Source of the DNA: Methylobacterium durans
Lineage (GTDB): Bacteria > Pseudomonadota > Alphaproteobacteria > Rhizobiales > Beijerinckiaceae
NCBI RefSeq assembly: GCF_003173715.1
Contig: NZ_CP029550.1
Span: 5,193,501 to 5,257,500, forward strand
DNA: 64,000 bases
Reading direction: 5' to 3'
Under the pieces are notes generated by a model that made no database searches, was not told the DNA's origin, and saw only the letters and a program-made list of their open reading frames with translations. Numbering within the stretch: the first letter of the stretch is position 1; each line of letters opens with the position of its first letter. Shown piece by piece: positions 16,868 to 28,771 of the stretch. Both the position numbers and the translations under genes were made by a program.

Positions 16868-19800
16868 ATGGCTACCAATCAGACCTTCGACGGGTTCGTC
16901 GGCACCACGGGCAACCCGGTCACGATCGGCGGCTACATCTACGCCCTGAGGACGAATGGCGGCGCCACCGTGGGGACGCTCGCGGTCGAGAGCGAGGCCG
17001 GCGACGCGATCCTGGACCTCTCCACCCAGTCGACCGGCTACCTCTCGATCTCGCAGGCTTCCGGAACAGCCTTCGCGCTGAACGCCCTGACGCTGGACCG
17101 GGACATCTCCCTCCTCGGCACGACCGTGTTCGTGGGCTACCGCAACGGCGTCGAGGTCGCCTCGGCGAGCTTCATCAACATCGTCGGCATCGGCGACCAG
17201 CGCATCATCCTCGGTTCCGACTTCGCCAACGTCACCGAGGTGCGCGTGTATTCCCGCAACCTCGCCAACGTGAACATCGGCGTCGGCTTCGGGATCGACG
17301 ACGTGTTGACGACGGACACGACGCCGCCGGCGGCCCCGACCCTGAGCGCGGGCCTCGCGGCGACGGCCGACAACACCCCGACGCTGACCGGAACGGCCGA
17401 GATCGGCTCGACGGTGACGATCCGCAGCGGCACCACCGTGCTCGGCACGGCGACGGCGGGGGCGAACGGCACCTTCTCCTTCACGCCCACGACCGCGCTG
17501 CCCGACGGCACCTACAGCCTGACCGCGACGGCGACGGACGCGAGCGGCAATCCCAGCGCGGCCTCGGCCGCGATCAGCCTGCGGATCGACGCGACCGCAC
17601 CGGCGGCGCCCGTCTTCACCGCCGGCGGCGGGCTGACGAACGACAACACGCCGACCGTCACGGGCACGGCCGAGGCCGGCGCCACCGTCACCGTACTCAA
17701 CGGCACCGCCGTGGTCGGCACCACCGTCGCCAACGCCTCGGGCATCTGGAGCCTGACGAGCGGCACCCTCGGCGACGGGAGCTACAGCCTCCGGGCGACG
17801 GCCCGCGACAGCCTCGGCAACACCAGCGCCGCCTCGAACCCGCTGCCGATCACCATCGACACGGCCGCCCCCGGCGCCCCGACCGTCACCGCGCCGGCCC
17901 TGACCAACAGCGCGACGCCGGTCGTGACCGGCACGGCCGAGGCCGGCGCCACCGTCACCCTCTACAACGGCGTCACGGCGATCGGCTCCGGGGTGGCGGG
18001 GGCGAACGGCACCTACGCGATCACGCCGACGACGGCGTTGCCGGCCGGCAACGTCAGCCTGACGGCGACCGCGACCGACCCGGCGGGCAACGTGAGCGGC
18101 CGCTCGACGGCGGCTACCGTGACCGTCGACCTCACGGCTCCCACCGCCCCGACGCTGAGCGCCGGCACCGCCGCCACCGCCGACAACACCCCGACGCTGA
18201 CCGGCACCGCCGAGGCCGGCGCCACCGTCACCATCCTCAGCAACGGCGCGGTGCTCGGCACCGCGGTCGCGGGCGCCAACGGCGCCTTCTCGTTCACGCC
18301 GACGAATCCGCTCGCGGATGGCAGCTACGACCTCACGGCGACAGCGCGGGATGCGGCCGGCAATCTCGGCCCGGCCTCCGCGGCAATCACCCTGCAGATC
18401 GACGCCACCGCCCCCGGCGCGCCGGCCTTCCTCTCCGGCGGCGGCCTGACCAACGATTCGACCCCGACGCTGACCGGCACGGCGGAAGCCGGCGCCACCG
18501 TCACCATCCTGAGGGGCGCCACCGTGCTCGGAACCGCGGTCGCCGGCACGAACGGCGTCTTCACCTTCACCCCCGCAACACCCCTGCCCGAGGGCGCCTA
18601 CAGCCTCACGGCGGTGGCCCGCGACGCCCTCGGCAACGCCTCGCCGGCCTCGGCGCCGCTGCCCCTGCAGCTCGACCTCACGGCGCCCGGCGCGCCGGTG
18701 ATCACGCCCCTGCCGCCGACGAACGACAGCACGCCCACCATCACCGGAACGGCGGATGCCGGCGCCGTGGTCACGATCTCGAGCGGCGGCACGATCCTCG
18801 GCTCGACGACGGCCGGCCTGAACGGCGCCTTCTCGTTCACGCCCGCCACCGCGCTGCCGGACGGCACGGCGAGCCTCACCGCGACGGCGCGCGACGCGGC
18901 CGGCAACCTGTCCGGCCCCTCCGCCGCGGTGAGCGTCACGATCGACACGATCGCGCCGACCACGCCGGCGATCGATCCGATCGCGCCGACGAACGACACG
19001 ACACCCACCATCACCGGCACGGCCGAGGCCAACGCCACCGTCACCATCCTGAGCGGCACGACCGTGCTCGGAACCGTGACCGCCGATGCCGGCGGGACCT
19101 TCTCGTTCACGCCGACGACGCCGCTCACCGACGGCGCCCGGCCCCTCACCGCCACGGCGCGGGATGCCGCCGGAAACCTCTCGGGCACCTCGCCGGCGGT
19201 GACGCTGACGATCGACACCGCCGCGCCGGCCGCGCCGGCCCTCGCCTCGATCCCGCTCACCAACGACAACACGCCGACTCTGACCGGAACCGCCGAGCCC
19301 GGCGCGACGGTGACCATTCTCAACGGCACCCTTGTCCTCGGCACCGCCGTGGCGGACGGCACCGGCGCCTTCTCCTTCACCCCGACGACGCCGCTGCCGG
19401 ACGGCACGACGAGCCTCACCGCCACCGCACGGGATGCCGCCGGCAACCTCTCGGGCGCCTCGATCGCCGCGACCGTCACGGTCGACACGGGCGCGCCGAC
19501 CGCGCCGGTGATCGACGCGCTCGGGCCGACGAACGACACGACGCCCACCATCACCGGAACGGCCGAGGCCGGCGCCACGGTGACCCTCCTCAACGGCACC
19601 GCTGTCCTCGGCACCGCCGTGGCGGACGCCACCGGAGCCTTCTCCTTCACGCCGGCGACGCCGCTCGCCGCCGGCACGGCGAGCCTCACGGCGACGGCGC
19701 GCGACCCCGCCGGCAACCTCTCGCCGGCCTCCGCCGCGGTGAGCGTAACGATCGACACGATCGCGCCGACCGCGCCGGCGATCGACGCGCTCGGGCCGAC

Positions 19801-22800
19801 GAACGACACCACGCCCACCATCACCGGAACGGCGGAAGCCGGCGCCACGATCGCCATCCTGAGCGGCACGACGGTGCTCGGAACCGTGACCGCCGCGCCG
19901 GACGGCACCTTCTCCTTCACGCCGGCGACGCCGCTCGCCAGCGGCACGACGAGCCTCACCGCGACCGCCACGGACGCGGCCGGGAATCTCTCGGCCACCT
20001 CGCCGGCCGTGACGCTCACGATCGATACGGGCGCCCCCAACGCGCCGGTGATCGTCCCGCTCGCACCCACGAACGACACCACGCCCACCATCACCGGCAC
20101 GGCCGAGGCCGGAGCCGCCATCACGATCAGCAGCGACGGCACGATCCTCGGCACCGTCATCGCCGACGGGACCGGCACCTTCACGTTCACCCCGAGCGTG
20201 CCGCTGCCGGAGGCGACGACCCAACTCACTGCGACCGCGCGGGATGCCGCCGGCAACCTCTCGGGGACCTCCGCCCCGGTGCCGCTGACCATCGACACCA
20301 CCGCGCCGACCGCGCCGACCATCGCCGCGATCCCCCGGGCAACGACGCCACGCCGACCATCACCGGCACGGCGGAGGCCGGCGCCTCCGTCACCGTGACG
20401 AGCGGCGCCCTCGTGCTCGGCACCGTCACGGCCGACGCCACCGGCACCTTCACGTTCACGCCGAGCGTGCCGCTGCCGAACGGCACTTCCAACCTCGTGG
20501 CGACGGCGCGGGACGCGGCCGGCAACCTCTCGCCGGCCTCCGATCCCGTCAGCGTGGCCATCGACACCCGCGTCCCTGGTGCACCGACCGTCAATTACCT
20601 GCCGCCGACGAACGACCCGACGCCGATCATCAGCGGCAATGCCGCGGCGGGCGACACGGTCGTGATCAGCCTCGACGGCGTGGAGATCGGCCGCACCGTG
20701 GCCGGGGCGGGCGGCGCCTTCGCCATCGAGGTGACGCCGATCCCGGAGGGTTCGCGCACCCTCAGCATCGTCGCGACGAGCCCGACCGGGACGCCCTCGC
20801 CGGCGGCGACGCTCGCCGTGCTCGTCGACCTCACCCCCCGGCCGCTCCGGATCTCGCCGCCTTCGCCGGACCGACGAACGACGCCACGCCCGTGATCCGC
20901 GGCACGGCCGAGGCCGGCGCCACGGTCACGGTCAGCGCCGGGACGCTCGTCCTCGGCACCGCCGTCGCCGACGCGAGCGGGACCTTCACCCTCACGGCGG
21001 GCACGCCCCTGCCCGACGGGGCGACCAGCCTGACGGCGACCGCCCGCGACGTCGCGGGCAACGTCTCCCTCGTCTCGGACGCGATCACCGTGGAGGTCGA
21101 CACCCTGGCGCCCGCCGCGCCGTCGATCGCCCCGCTCGCGCCGACGAACGACACCACGCCGACCATCAGCGGCACGGCGGATCCGGGCACGACCGTCACG
21201 GTCTCGGCCGGCACCACCGTGCTCGGGACCGCGGTGGCGAATGCGGACGGCACCTACACGGTCACGCCGAGCACGCCGCTTCCGAACGGCGACACCGCAA
21301 TCACCGCGACCGCGCGGGACGCGGCCGGCAACGTCTCGCTCGCCTCCGGGCCGGTGACGGTCACCGTCGACACCGTCGCGCCGACGAGTCCCATCATCAC
21401 CACCGCGCCCGGCGCGGTCGCGGACAGCACGCCGACTATCACCGGCACGGCGGAGGCGGGCGCGATCGTCACCATCAGCGACGGCGACACCGTCCTCGGC
21501 ACCGTCACGGCCGCGAATGACGGGACCTTCACCTTCACGCCGACGCAACCGCTGCCGGAAGGGCCGGCCGAGCTCATCGCCACGGCCTGGGACGCGGCCG
21601 GCAACGTCTCGCTCCCCTCCGCCACGGTCACCCTCTCCATCGACACGACGGCGCCGGGAGCGCCCGTCATCACCACGGCGGCCGGTCCGACGACCGACAG
21701 CACGCCGACCATCAGCGGCACGGCGGAAGCCGGCGCCCTCGTCACGATCAGCAACAACGGCACGGTGCTGGGCACCACCACCGCCGACGGCACGGGCAAT
21801 TTCAGCTTCATCCCCGGCGCCGCACTCGGGGACGGCAGCTACAGCTTCACCGCCACGGCACGGGACGCGGTCGGCAACACCGGGCCGGCCTCCGCCGCCG
21901 TCACCCTGGTGATCGACACCGGCGCTCCGCTCGCACCGAGCCTCGCGGCGACGGGCCCGACGAGCGACAGCACGCCCACCATCACCGGCACCGCCGAGCC
22001 CGGCACCCTCGTCACGATCAGCAACGGCGGCGTCGTGATCGGCACCGCCACCGCCGATGCGGGCGGCAACTTCAGCTTCACGCCCGGGACCGCCCTCGGC
22101 GATGGCAGCTACAGCCTCACCGCCGCCGCCACCGACGCGGCGGGGCAGACGAGCCCGGATTCCGCGCCCGTCACCCTCGTCATCGACACAGCGGCACCCC
22201 TGGCGCCGACGCTGACGAGCCCCGGCGGACCGATTGCGGACACCACGCCCGCCGTCACCGGCACCGGCGAGGCCGGCGCCACCGTGACGCTGTTCGACGG
22301 AACCACGATCGTCGGCACCGGCACGGTCGGTCCGGGCGGCACCTTCACGGTGAGCCCAGCCGCGCCGCTGGCTGAGGGCGCGCATACCCTGACGGTCCAG
22401 CTCACCGACGCCGCCGGCAATGCCGGCGCGGTCTCCGCCCCCCTCAGCCTCGTCGTCGACACGCTGGCGCCGGGCGTACCCGTGATCACCACGGCGCCGG
22501 GCACCACCGGCGACAGCACGCCCACCATCGCCGGCACCGCCGAACCCGGCTCCATGATCACCGTCTCGAACGGTGGCGCCATCCTCGGGACCACCATGAC
22601 CGACGGGTCGGGGCGCTGGTCCTTCACGCCCGGCAGCGCGCTCGCGGACGGGCCGGCCGCGATCACCGCGACCGCCACGGACGCCGCCGGCAACAGCGGG
22701 CCGGCCTCCGCTGCCGTCACCCTCACGGTCGACACCGTCGCGCCGGGCACGCCCACCCTCGCGGCGACCGGCCCGACGAACGACAGCACGCCCACCATCA

Positions 22801-25800
22801 CCGGCACCGCCGAGCCCGGCACCCTCGTCACGATCAGCAACGGCAACGTCGTGATCGGGACGGCGAATGCGGACGGCGCCGGCAACTTCAGCTTCACGCC
22901 TGGGACCGCCCTCGGGGACGGCAGCTACAACCTCACCGCCACCGCCACCGACGCCGCCGGTAATGCCGGCGCGCCCTCGGCGCCCGTCACCCTCGTCATC
23001 GACACAGCGGCACCCCTGGCGCCGACGCTGACGAGCCCCGGCGGACCGATTGCGGACACCACGCCCGCCGTCACCGGCACCGGCGAGGCCGGCGCCACCG
23101 TGACGCTGTTCGACGGCACCACCATCGTCGGCACCGGCACGGTCGGCCCGGGCGGCACCTTCACGGTGAGCCCAACCAATCCGCTGGCTGAGGGCGCGCA
23201 TACCCTGACGGTCCAGCTCACCGACGCCGCCGGCAATGTCGGCGCACCCTCGAGCCCGCTCAACGTCGTCGTCGACACCACCGTCGACGCGGGGACGCCC
23301 GTCGCCCTCGCGGTGGACGCGACCGCCGACGGCATCCTGAACGCCGCCGAGGCCGCGGCTACCGGCTTCACCGTGACCGGGCTCGACGCGGGCACGAGCG
23401 GCACCGCGATCTTCACGGACGGCACCCGCACGGTCAGCGTCGCGGTCGCCGGGGACGGCACCTTCAGCGCCGACCTGTCGGGCCTCGGCGGAACCGTCAC
23501 GTCGAGCCTCGTCCTCGCGGACACGGCCGGCAACGGCGCCACGATCGCCGGCCCCACCCTGACCCTCGACACCCTGGCGCCGGCCGGCAGCGCCGCCGCG
23601 GATGCCTCCGGCGGGCCGGCCGCCACGAGCTTCACCGTCACGGTGACGTTCCCCGAATCGGTCACCGGCCTCGGCGCGGAGGATTTCGTGCTCTCCGGCA
23701 CGGGCGATTCCGCGGGCACGATCAGCGGCGTGGCGGGATCGGGGGGAAGCTACGTCGTCACGGTCTCGAACGTGACGGGCAGCGGCACGCTGACCCTCGG
23801 CCTCGCGCCGGGTTCCGACGTCGCGGATGCGGCGGGCAACCTCGCGAGCCTCGCGCCGGCCTCGCGGGCCGTCGACATCCCGGTGCCCGGCGCGCCGCCG
23901 GCGACTGTCATCACCGGCTTCAGCCAGGATTCCGGCCTGATCGGCGATGGGGTGACGAACGACGCCACCCCGATCCTCACCGGCACCGGCATCCCGGACG
24001 GCACCGTCACGGTGAGCTTCACCGAGGCCGGCACCCCCCGCACGCTGACGGCGGCCATCGACCCGCAGGGCAACTGGAGCCTCGCCCTGCCGAGCCTCGC
24101 GGACGGCAGCTACAGCTTCACCGCCAGCGCGACGGGGCCCGACGGGGAGGCGGGCCGCGCCTCGGCGCCGCTCGCCCTCACCATCGACACCACGGCCGAC
24201 GCCGCACCGACGGTCGGCCTCGTCGTGGCCGAGCCGGAGAGCGGCGTGCTCACCCCGGCGGAGGCGGCCGCAACCGCCTTCACGGTGAGCGGGCTCGACG
24301 CGGGCTCGACAGCGACGGTCACCTTCACGGACGGCATCCGGAGCGTCGACGCCGCGGCGCAGGCCAACGGCACCTACATCGTGGACCTGTCGAGCTTCAG
24401 CGGCACGGTGACCTCCTCGATCGTCATCACGGACGTGGCCGGCAACCGGGCGACCGGCACCGGCAACGCCGTCGACGTCGATCAGGGCGGGGCGCAGCCC
24501 TCCGACCTCGTGACCCCGCTGATCAGCGGCATCGACGCCGATACCGGCACGCCGGGTGACGGCATCACCAGCGACGCGAGCCCGAGCGTCACCGGTCTCG
24601 GCACGCCGGGCACCACGGTGGTGATCCGCTACACGGACGCCACCGGCCCGCACGACCTGACCGGCGCGGTCGCCTCGGACGGAAGCTGGCGCATCGACCT
24701 GCCGACGCTCGCCGACGGCAGCTACGACGTCGTCGCCACGGGCCGCGACGCCTCGGGCAACGTCTCGGCGCCCTCGCAGCCCCTGCGGGTCGTGGTGGAC
24801 ACCGTGGCGGATGCCGGCGCGCCGGTCGCCCTCTCGGTCGAGCCGCCCCCGGGCGGCACGGCGAGCGCCGCGGAGGCCGCCAACACCGCCTTCACCGTGA
24901 GCGGCCTCGACCCCGATGCCACCGCGTCGGTGACCTTCACGGACGGCACCAACAGCGTCACCGTGCAGGCGGGCGCCGACGGCCGCTACAATGCGGACCT
25001 GTCGGGCCTCAACGGCACCGTCACGTCGAGCCTCGTCTCGACCGACGCGGCCGGCAACACGGCGAATACGGGCGGCCCGTCGATCCTGATCGACAGCGTC
25101 GCGCCGGCCGCCCCCGTGGTGGACGGCACGGGCGGAGGGACCACGACCGACGCCTCGCCCGTCCTCTCCGGCTCGGCCGAGCTAGGCAGCACGGTCACGG
25201 TCGGCTACGACACGCCGCAGGGTCCGGGCTCGGTGACGGGAACGACGGGCGCGGACGGCCGCTGGAGCGTCGAGGTGCCGCCGCTGCCGGACGGCACCTA
25301 CACCTTCACGGTCGACGCCACGGATGCCGCGGGCAACCGCGGCGGCAGCGGGACGCCGGTCGTGCTCACGATCGACGCGGTGCCGGACCCCGCCAACACG
25401 CCGCCGGTCGCCGTGCTCGACAGCGCGCGGACCGCGACGCACGCCCTGGCAATCACCGGCAACGTGCTCGCCAACGACCGCGACGCCGATGCGGGCGACA
25501 GCCTGCGGGTCACCGCCGCGCATTTCTCGGGCGGCGTCGCCGCGGCCGTGGCGGCGGGCGGCAGCGTCGAGCTGGTGGGGAGCTACGGCACCCTCACCCT
25601 CGCGGCGGATGGCAGCTACAGCTACCAAGCGATCGGCGCGAACAACCTCACGGTCGGCGCCTCCCCCATCGAGCAGTTCACCTACACGGTGAGCGACGGG
25701 CGCGGCGGGTTCGCGGAGGCACAGCTCGAGATCCGGGTCGTCGGGGAGGCGCCCAGGGCCGAGCAGAGCTTCGGCTTCGCCTTCACGGCCGCGAAGGTCG

Positions 25801-26647
25801 CCCTCGACGGGGAGAGCCTCGTCCTCGTCGGGCCGGACGGCGTGGTGCACGATGTCAGCGGCATCGACACGCTGCGCTTCACGGACGGCACGATCCAGAA
25901 CAACGACGGCAACCGCGCGGTGGACGACATCTTCTACTACGCGAAGTACCTCGACGTCTGGCGGGCCGGAATGGACGCGGACGACCACTTCGCGACCTTC
26001 GGATGGAAGGAGGGCCGCGACCCGAACGCCTACTTCCACACCGCGGAGTACCTCGCCGAGAATCCCGACGTGGCGTCGGCGGGCGTCAACCCGCTCCAGC
26101 ACTATCTCAGCTACGGCGAGCGCGAGGGCCGCAGCCCGAGCGAGGATTTCAGCGCGGAATCCTACTTCTTCATCAACCCGGACGTGCAGAGGGCGGGTGT
26201 GAACGCCCTCGCCCACTACCTCACCTTCGGCCAGGACGAGGGGCGCAGCGTGTTCGCCGGGGAGGGGGCCGGGCCGTGACCGGCGATTTCGACGCCGGCT
26301 ACTACCTCGCTCAGAACCCGGACGTCGCCGCGGCGACGCCCGCCGGCCGGGACGCCAGCAGCTGGGCGCTGCAGCACTACCTGAACCACGGCGCCGGCGA
26401 GGGGCGCGACCCGAACCCCTACTTCGACACCTCCTACTACCTCGCCCAGAACCCGGACGTGGCGGCCTCGGGGCTCAACCCGATGCTCCATTACCAGGAG
26501 TTCGGATGGCGCGAGGGCCGCAACCCGAGCGCGGCGTTCGACACCAACGCCTATCTGGAGAAGTACCCGGACGTGGCGCAGGCCCATATCGACCCGCTCG
26601 AGCACTACCTCCAGTTCGGGGCCCAGGAGGGCCGCATCCTGACCTGA
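16868..26647 (+). CDS. giant Ig-like-repeat surface protein (about 3,260 aa), three apparent frameshifts
   Basis: Start ATG 16868 (MATNQTFDGFVG). There is no N-terminal signal peptide, as in type I-secreted adhesins. Residues 1-150 form a unique head. Residues about 151-2140 hold 22 Ig-like (Big-type) units of 85-92 residues, each with TNDxTPTITGTAEAGATV...GTFSFTP...LTATARDAAGN. Residues about 2141-2840 hold divergent Ig-like units, then a VCBS/cadherin-like domain (NVLANDRDADAGD, YTVSDGRGG), a linker HDVSGIDTLRFTDGT, and six C-terminal NPDV repeats. Frame breaks lie at C5 20332-20336, C6 20834-20839 and G5 26264-26268. Adding one base to each joins perfect repeat units across all three joints. 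A role in adhesion or biofilm matrix is inferred. No adjacent type I secretion genes were seen. Confidence 0.85.
17320..23290 (+). repeat. 22 tandem Ig-like (Big) repeats of about 265 bp
   Basis: Each unit runs from an APxAPxI linker through TPTITGTAEAG to ATARDAAGNLS. Units differ at many bases, but the blocks encoding TPTITGTAEAG (ACGCCCACCATCACCGG) are nearly constant, which leaves room for recombination and unit-number change. Confidence 0.9.
22195..23260 (+). repeat. near-identical direct duplication, offset 816 bp
   Basis: The block beginning CACCCCTGGCGCCGACGCTG at 22195 recurs at 23011 with almost no change for about 250 bp. The flanking units correspond too, so a three-unit block (272 codons) was duplicated recently in frame. 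Confidence 0.8.
25925..26640 (+). repeat. six C-terminal NPDV repeats of the giant protein
   Basis: Six copies of a unit of about 40-48 residues with the pattern FDxxYYLxxNPDVAxAGxNPLxHYxxFGxxEGRxP. Similar units occur in large exported proteins and some glycosyltransferases. The frameshift at 26264-26268 falls between copies three and four. Their position at the extreme C-terminus suggests anchoring or secretion. Confidence 0.82.
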
Positions 26648-26690
26648 CGGAAGGCCTTCCGCGAGGACCCGAGGGTGTGCGGAAGGCGCC

Positions 26691-26727
26691 GCGCATCCCC
26701 CCGCCCCGACCGGGCGGGGGGATGCGC
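26691..26727 (+). terminator. strong hairpin terminator after the giant gene
   Basis: A perfect 16-bp stem (GCGCATCCCCCCGCCC at 26691-26706 and its complement at 26712-26727) with a 5-nt loop, followed by CCGTTTCCCC. It begins 44 bp after the stop codon of the giant protein. The U-tract is weak, as is common in high-GC genomes. Confidence 0.75.
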
Positions 26728-26830
26728 CCGTTTCCCCGCGTCCGCGCAGCGGGCGCGCTGCGCCTCTCCGGTTCGGGAGGTCCCGCGCGGATGCTACCAT
26801 TCCGGCCGGAACGATTGCCGGGAGGGATTC

Positions 26831-27187
26831 ATGTCGTCGGGCGAGCCGCCATCCGAGCCCGAGCGGGCCGACGCGCGGAAGGGGCCGGACCGCGCCCTGT
26901 CCCATCACATCCTGCCGAGCGCGGCGACGATGATCGGGATCTGCACGACCCTGATCGGGCTCGTGAAGATCGCCGAGGGTCAGGTCGGCATGACCCGGGT
27001 CGACGAGTTCGTGGGACTCTCGGCGCTCCTGTTCCTGGTGAGCGCGCTCACCTCCTACCTCTCCTTGAGGATGCCGCTGCGGCGCCCCGTGGGCCAGCGG
27101 CTGGAGCGGGCGGCGGACCTGCTGTTCCTGCTCGGCCTGATCGCCCTCTCCGCCCTCTCGATCGCCTTCGCCTACGAGGTGATCTGA
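26831..27187 (+). CDS. small integral membrane protein, hypothetical
   Basis: 118 residues. The ATG at 26831 follows GGGAGGGATTC, a good ribosome site. A charged N-terminus of about 30 residues precedes three hydrophobic helices (IGICTTLIGLVKIAE, LSALLFLVSALTSYLSL, LLFLLGLIALSALSIAFAY). The topology and the phrase HHILPSAATMIGICTTLIGLVK resemble small conserved membrane proteins of unknown function in Hyphomicrobiales. No partner can be assigned. Confidence 0.75.
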   Translation: MSSGEPPSEPERADARKGPDRALSHHILPSAATMIGICTTLIGLVKIAEGQVGMTRVDEFVGLSALLFLVSALTSYLSLRMPLRRPVGQRLERAADLLFLLGLIALSALSIAFAYEVI

Positions 27188-27299
27188 GGCCGCCTCCCGG
27201 TCCGCCACCGTACCGAGCGCGCGGACGGCCCGAAGGCTGGTACTCTGTGGCGAAGCCCGCCGTGCGGAGGACGGTGCCGGCCGATCGCGGAGATGGCTC

Positions 27300-27545
27300 A
27301 TGCCGACGGAAGACCGACGCGCCGAGCTCGCCCAGAAGGCCCTCGACACCTACGCCCGACAGATCGTGACCCAGCCTCGCTGGCGCACGGCGCGGCGCCT
27401 GCACGACGTCTCGGAATGCGAGATCGTGGATCTCATCACCGACCTCCTGCTGCTCGCGCGCCTGCGCGGTCACGACCCGGCGACGATCGTGGGCAAGGCC
27501 GAGCGCCACGTCTACGCGGAGACCGGGCACCATTACGGACCCTGA
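27300..27545 (+). CDS. hypothetical protein, 81 aa
   Basis: Mostly helical, charged protein (MPTEDRRAELAQKALDTYAR ... DLITDLLLLARLRGHD). GGAGATGGCTC precedes the ATG, which supports the start. It lies 34 bp upstream of a Crp/Fnr-type regulator on the same strand and may be co-transcribed. No recognised domain, no membrane segment and no cysteines. Confidence 0.6.
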   Translation: MPTEDRRAELAQKALDTYARQIVTQPRWRTARRLHDVSECEIVDLITDLLLLARLRGHDPATIVGKAERHVYAETGHHYGP

Positions 27546-27579
27546 CGACCGGGCGAGCGATGGAGCGGCGGCATTCCGT

Positions 27580-28344
27580 GTGACAGAGAATCGCGCGGGC
27601 TCGCCGGCACGGGCTGCCGCGGGCCGCATCGGGGGGCACGTGCCTGATCCGCTGACCCGAAGGCTCGCTCACGCCGGGCACCTCTCGGAGACCGAGCAGG
27701 AGGCTTTGCGGGAGCTGACGCTGAACGCGCGCTCGGTGGCGGCCCGGCGGGACATCGCCGCACCCCTCTCCACGGAGACCGTCCACCTCGTCCTCAGCGG
27801 CATCGCCTGCCGCTACAAGATCCTGCTCGACGGGACGCGGCGCATCGTCTCCTACCTGCTGCCCGGGGACCTCTGCGACGTCCATGCGGGTGCCTCGGGC
27901 GCGGCGGATTGGAGCGTCGGCACGCTGACGCCCTGCTCGGTCGCCGACATCCCGCGGGAACGCCTCGCGGACCTCGCGCGGACGCATCCAGGCATCGACA
28001 GGGCCCTGCGCTGGATCACGCTCACCGAGCTCAGCGCCGCGCGGGAATGGCTCGCCAACGACAGCCGGCCGGCCGACCGCCGCATCGCGCACCTGTTCTG
28101 CGAGCTTCTCGTCCGCCTGCAGGCGGTCGACCTCGCCGGCGCCAGCAGCGTCGACCTGCGCCTCTCCCAGGTCGACCTCGCCGACACGGCCGGCATCTCG
28201 TTCGTCCACGTCAACCGGGTGCTGCAATCCCTGCGCGCCAGCGGTCTCATCGTCTCCGGCAAGCACATGCTCACCATCCCGGACGTCGCGCGCCTGCAGG
28301 CTTTCGCTGAATTCGATTCCGGATACCTGCACCTGGCACAATAG
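27580..28344 (+). CDS. Crp/Fnr-family transcriptional regulator
   Basis: 254 residues from the GTG at 27580; a GTG at 27640 (PDPLTRRLAHAGHLSE) is closer to the usual start of the family. The cNMP-binding-like beta roll spans about residues 30-145 (HLVLSGIACRYKILLDGTRRIVSYLLPGDL). The C-terminal helix-turn-helix is DLADTAGISFVHVNRVLQSLRASGLI. No N-terminal Fe-S cysteine set is present, so it is not a classical Fnr. This short subgroup is abundant in Methylobacterium and its effectors are mostly unknown. Confidence 0.88.
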   Translation: MTENRAGSPARAAAGRIGGHVPDPLTRRLAHAGHLSETEQEALRELTLNARSVAARRDIAAPLSTETVHLVLSGIACRYKILLDGTRRIVSYLLPGDLCDVHAGASGAADWSVGTLTPCSVADIPRERLADLARTHPGIDRALRWITLTELSAAREWLANDSRPADRRIAHLFCELLVRLQAVDLAGASSVDLRLSQVDLADTAGISFVHVNRVLQSLRASGLIVSGKHMLTIPDVARLQAFAEFDSGYLHLAQ

Positions 28345-28771
28345 AAAGAGGCCAGAAGGGAAGCCGACTATGACCGTCAAATGTTAGTATTTTGAATTCC
28401 TCTTAGGCTATTGCAACGCACAAGGCACGTTGCACTGCGCGCGGCACCTGCCGGTGGCGACTTTTGTGTCATAAAGCACTTGCATCACGCGCCCTGCCGT
28501 GACACTGATCACCCGTCCGTACATGGCAATACGGGAGAGCCCAGACCGGCGTGAGTCGGTTATGGCGTCTCGTGAGCGACCGCCCCCGGAAGCTTCGAGG
28601 CACAATCTCGTATCGCTGGACGATCTGGAGTGAGGCGCCGTTCGGCGTCCACCGAAGGGCGGCTCTTCCTGCGGAGGCAGGTTCGGGCGGCTCCCAGGGA
28701 CCCGCGACAGATGGGGGCAGACGGAATGCTAGAGCGGGCATTTCGAAGCCCGCCTGTCGTGGGAGAGCATC
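28345..28771. other. intergenic region, no gene supported
   Basis: About 430 bp between the Crp/Fnr gene and the PAS gene. Bases 28370-28410 are AT-rich (CAAATGTTAGTATTTTGAAT) and may hold a promoter. The rest has open frames on both strands but no coding features I would defend. Confidence 0.5.

Noticed and set aside
16838..24653. Very long open frames on the minus strand (over 1,000 codons) opposite the giant repeat gene
   Set aside because: They are R/G/E-rich low-complexity shadows produced by GC-rich repeats on the coding strand and contain no recognisable domain; the plus strand has perfect Ig-like units.
16868..26647. Possible CRISPR array or satellite repeat in the 17-23 kb region
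   Set aside because: The repeats are about 265 bp, coding and in frame, with diverged sequence typical of Ig-like domain arrays.
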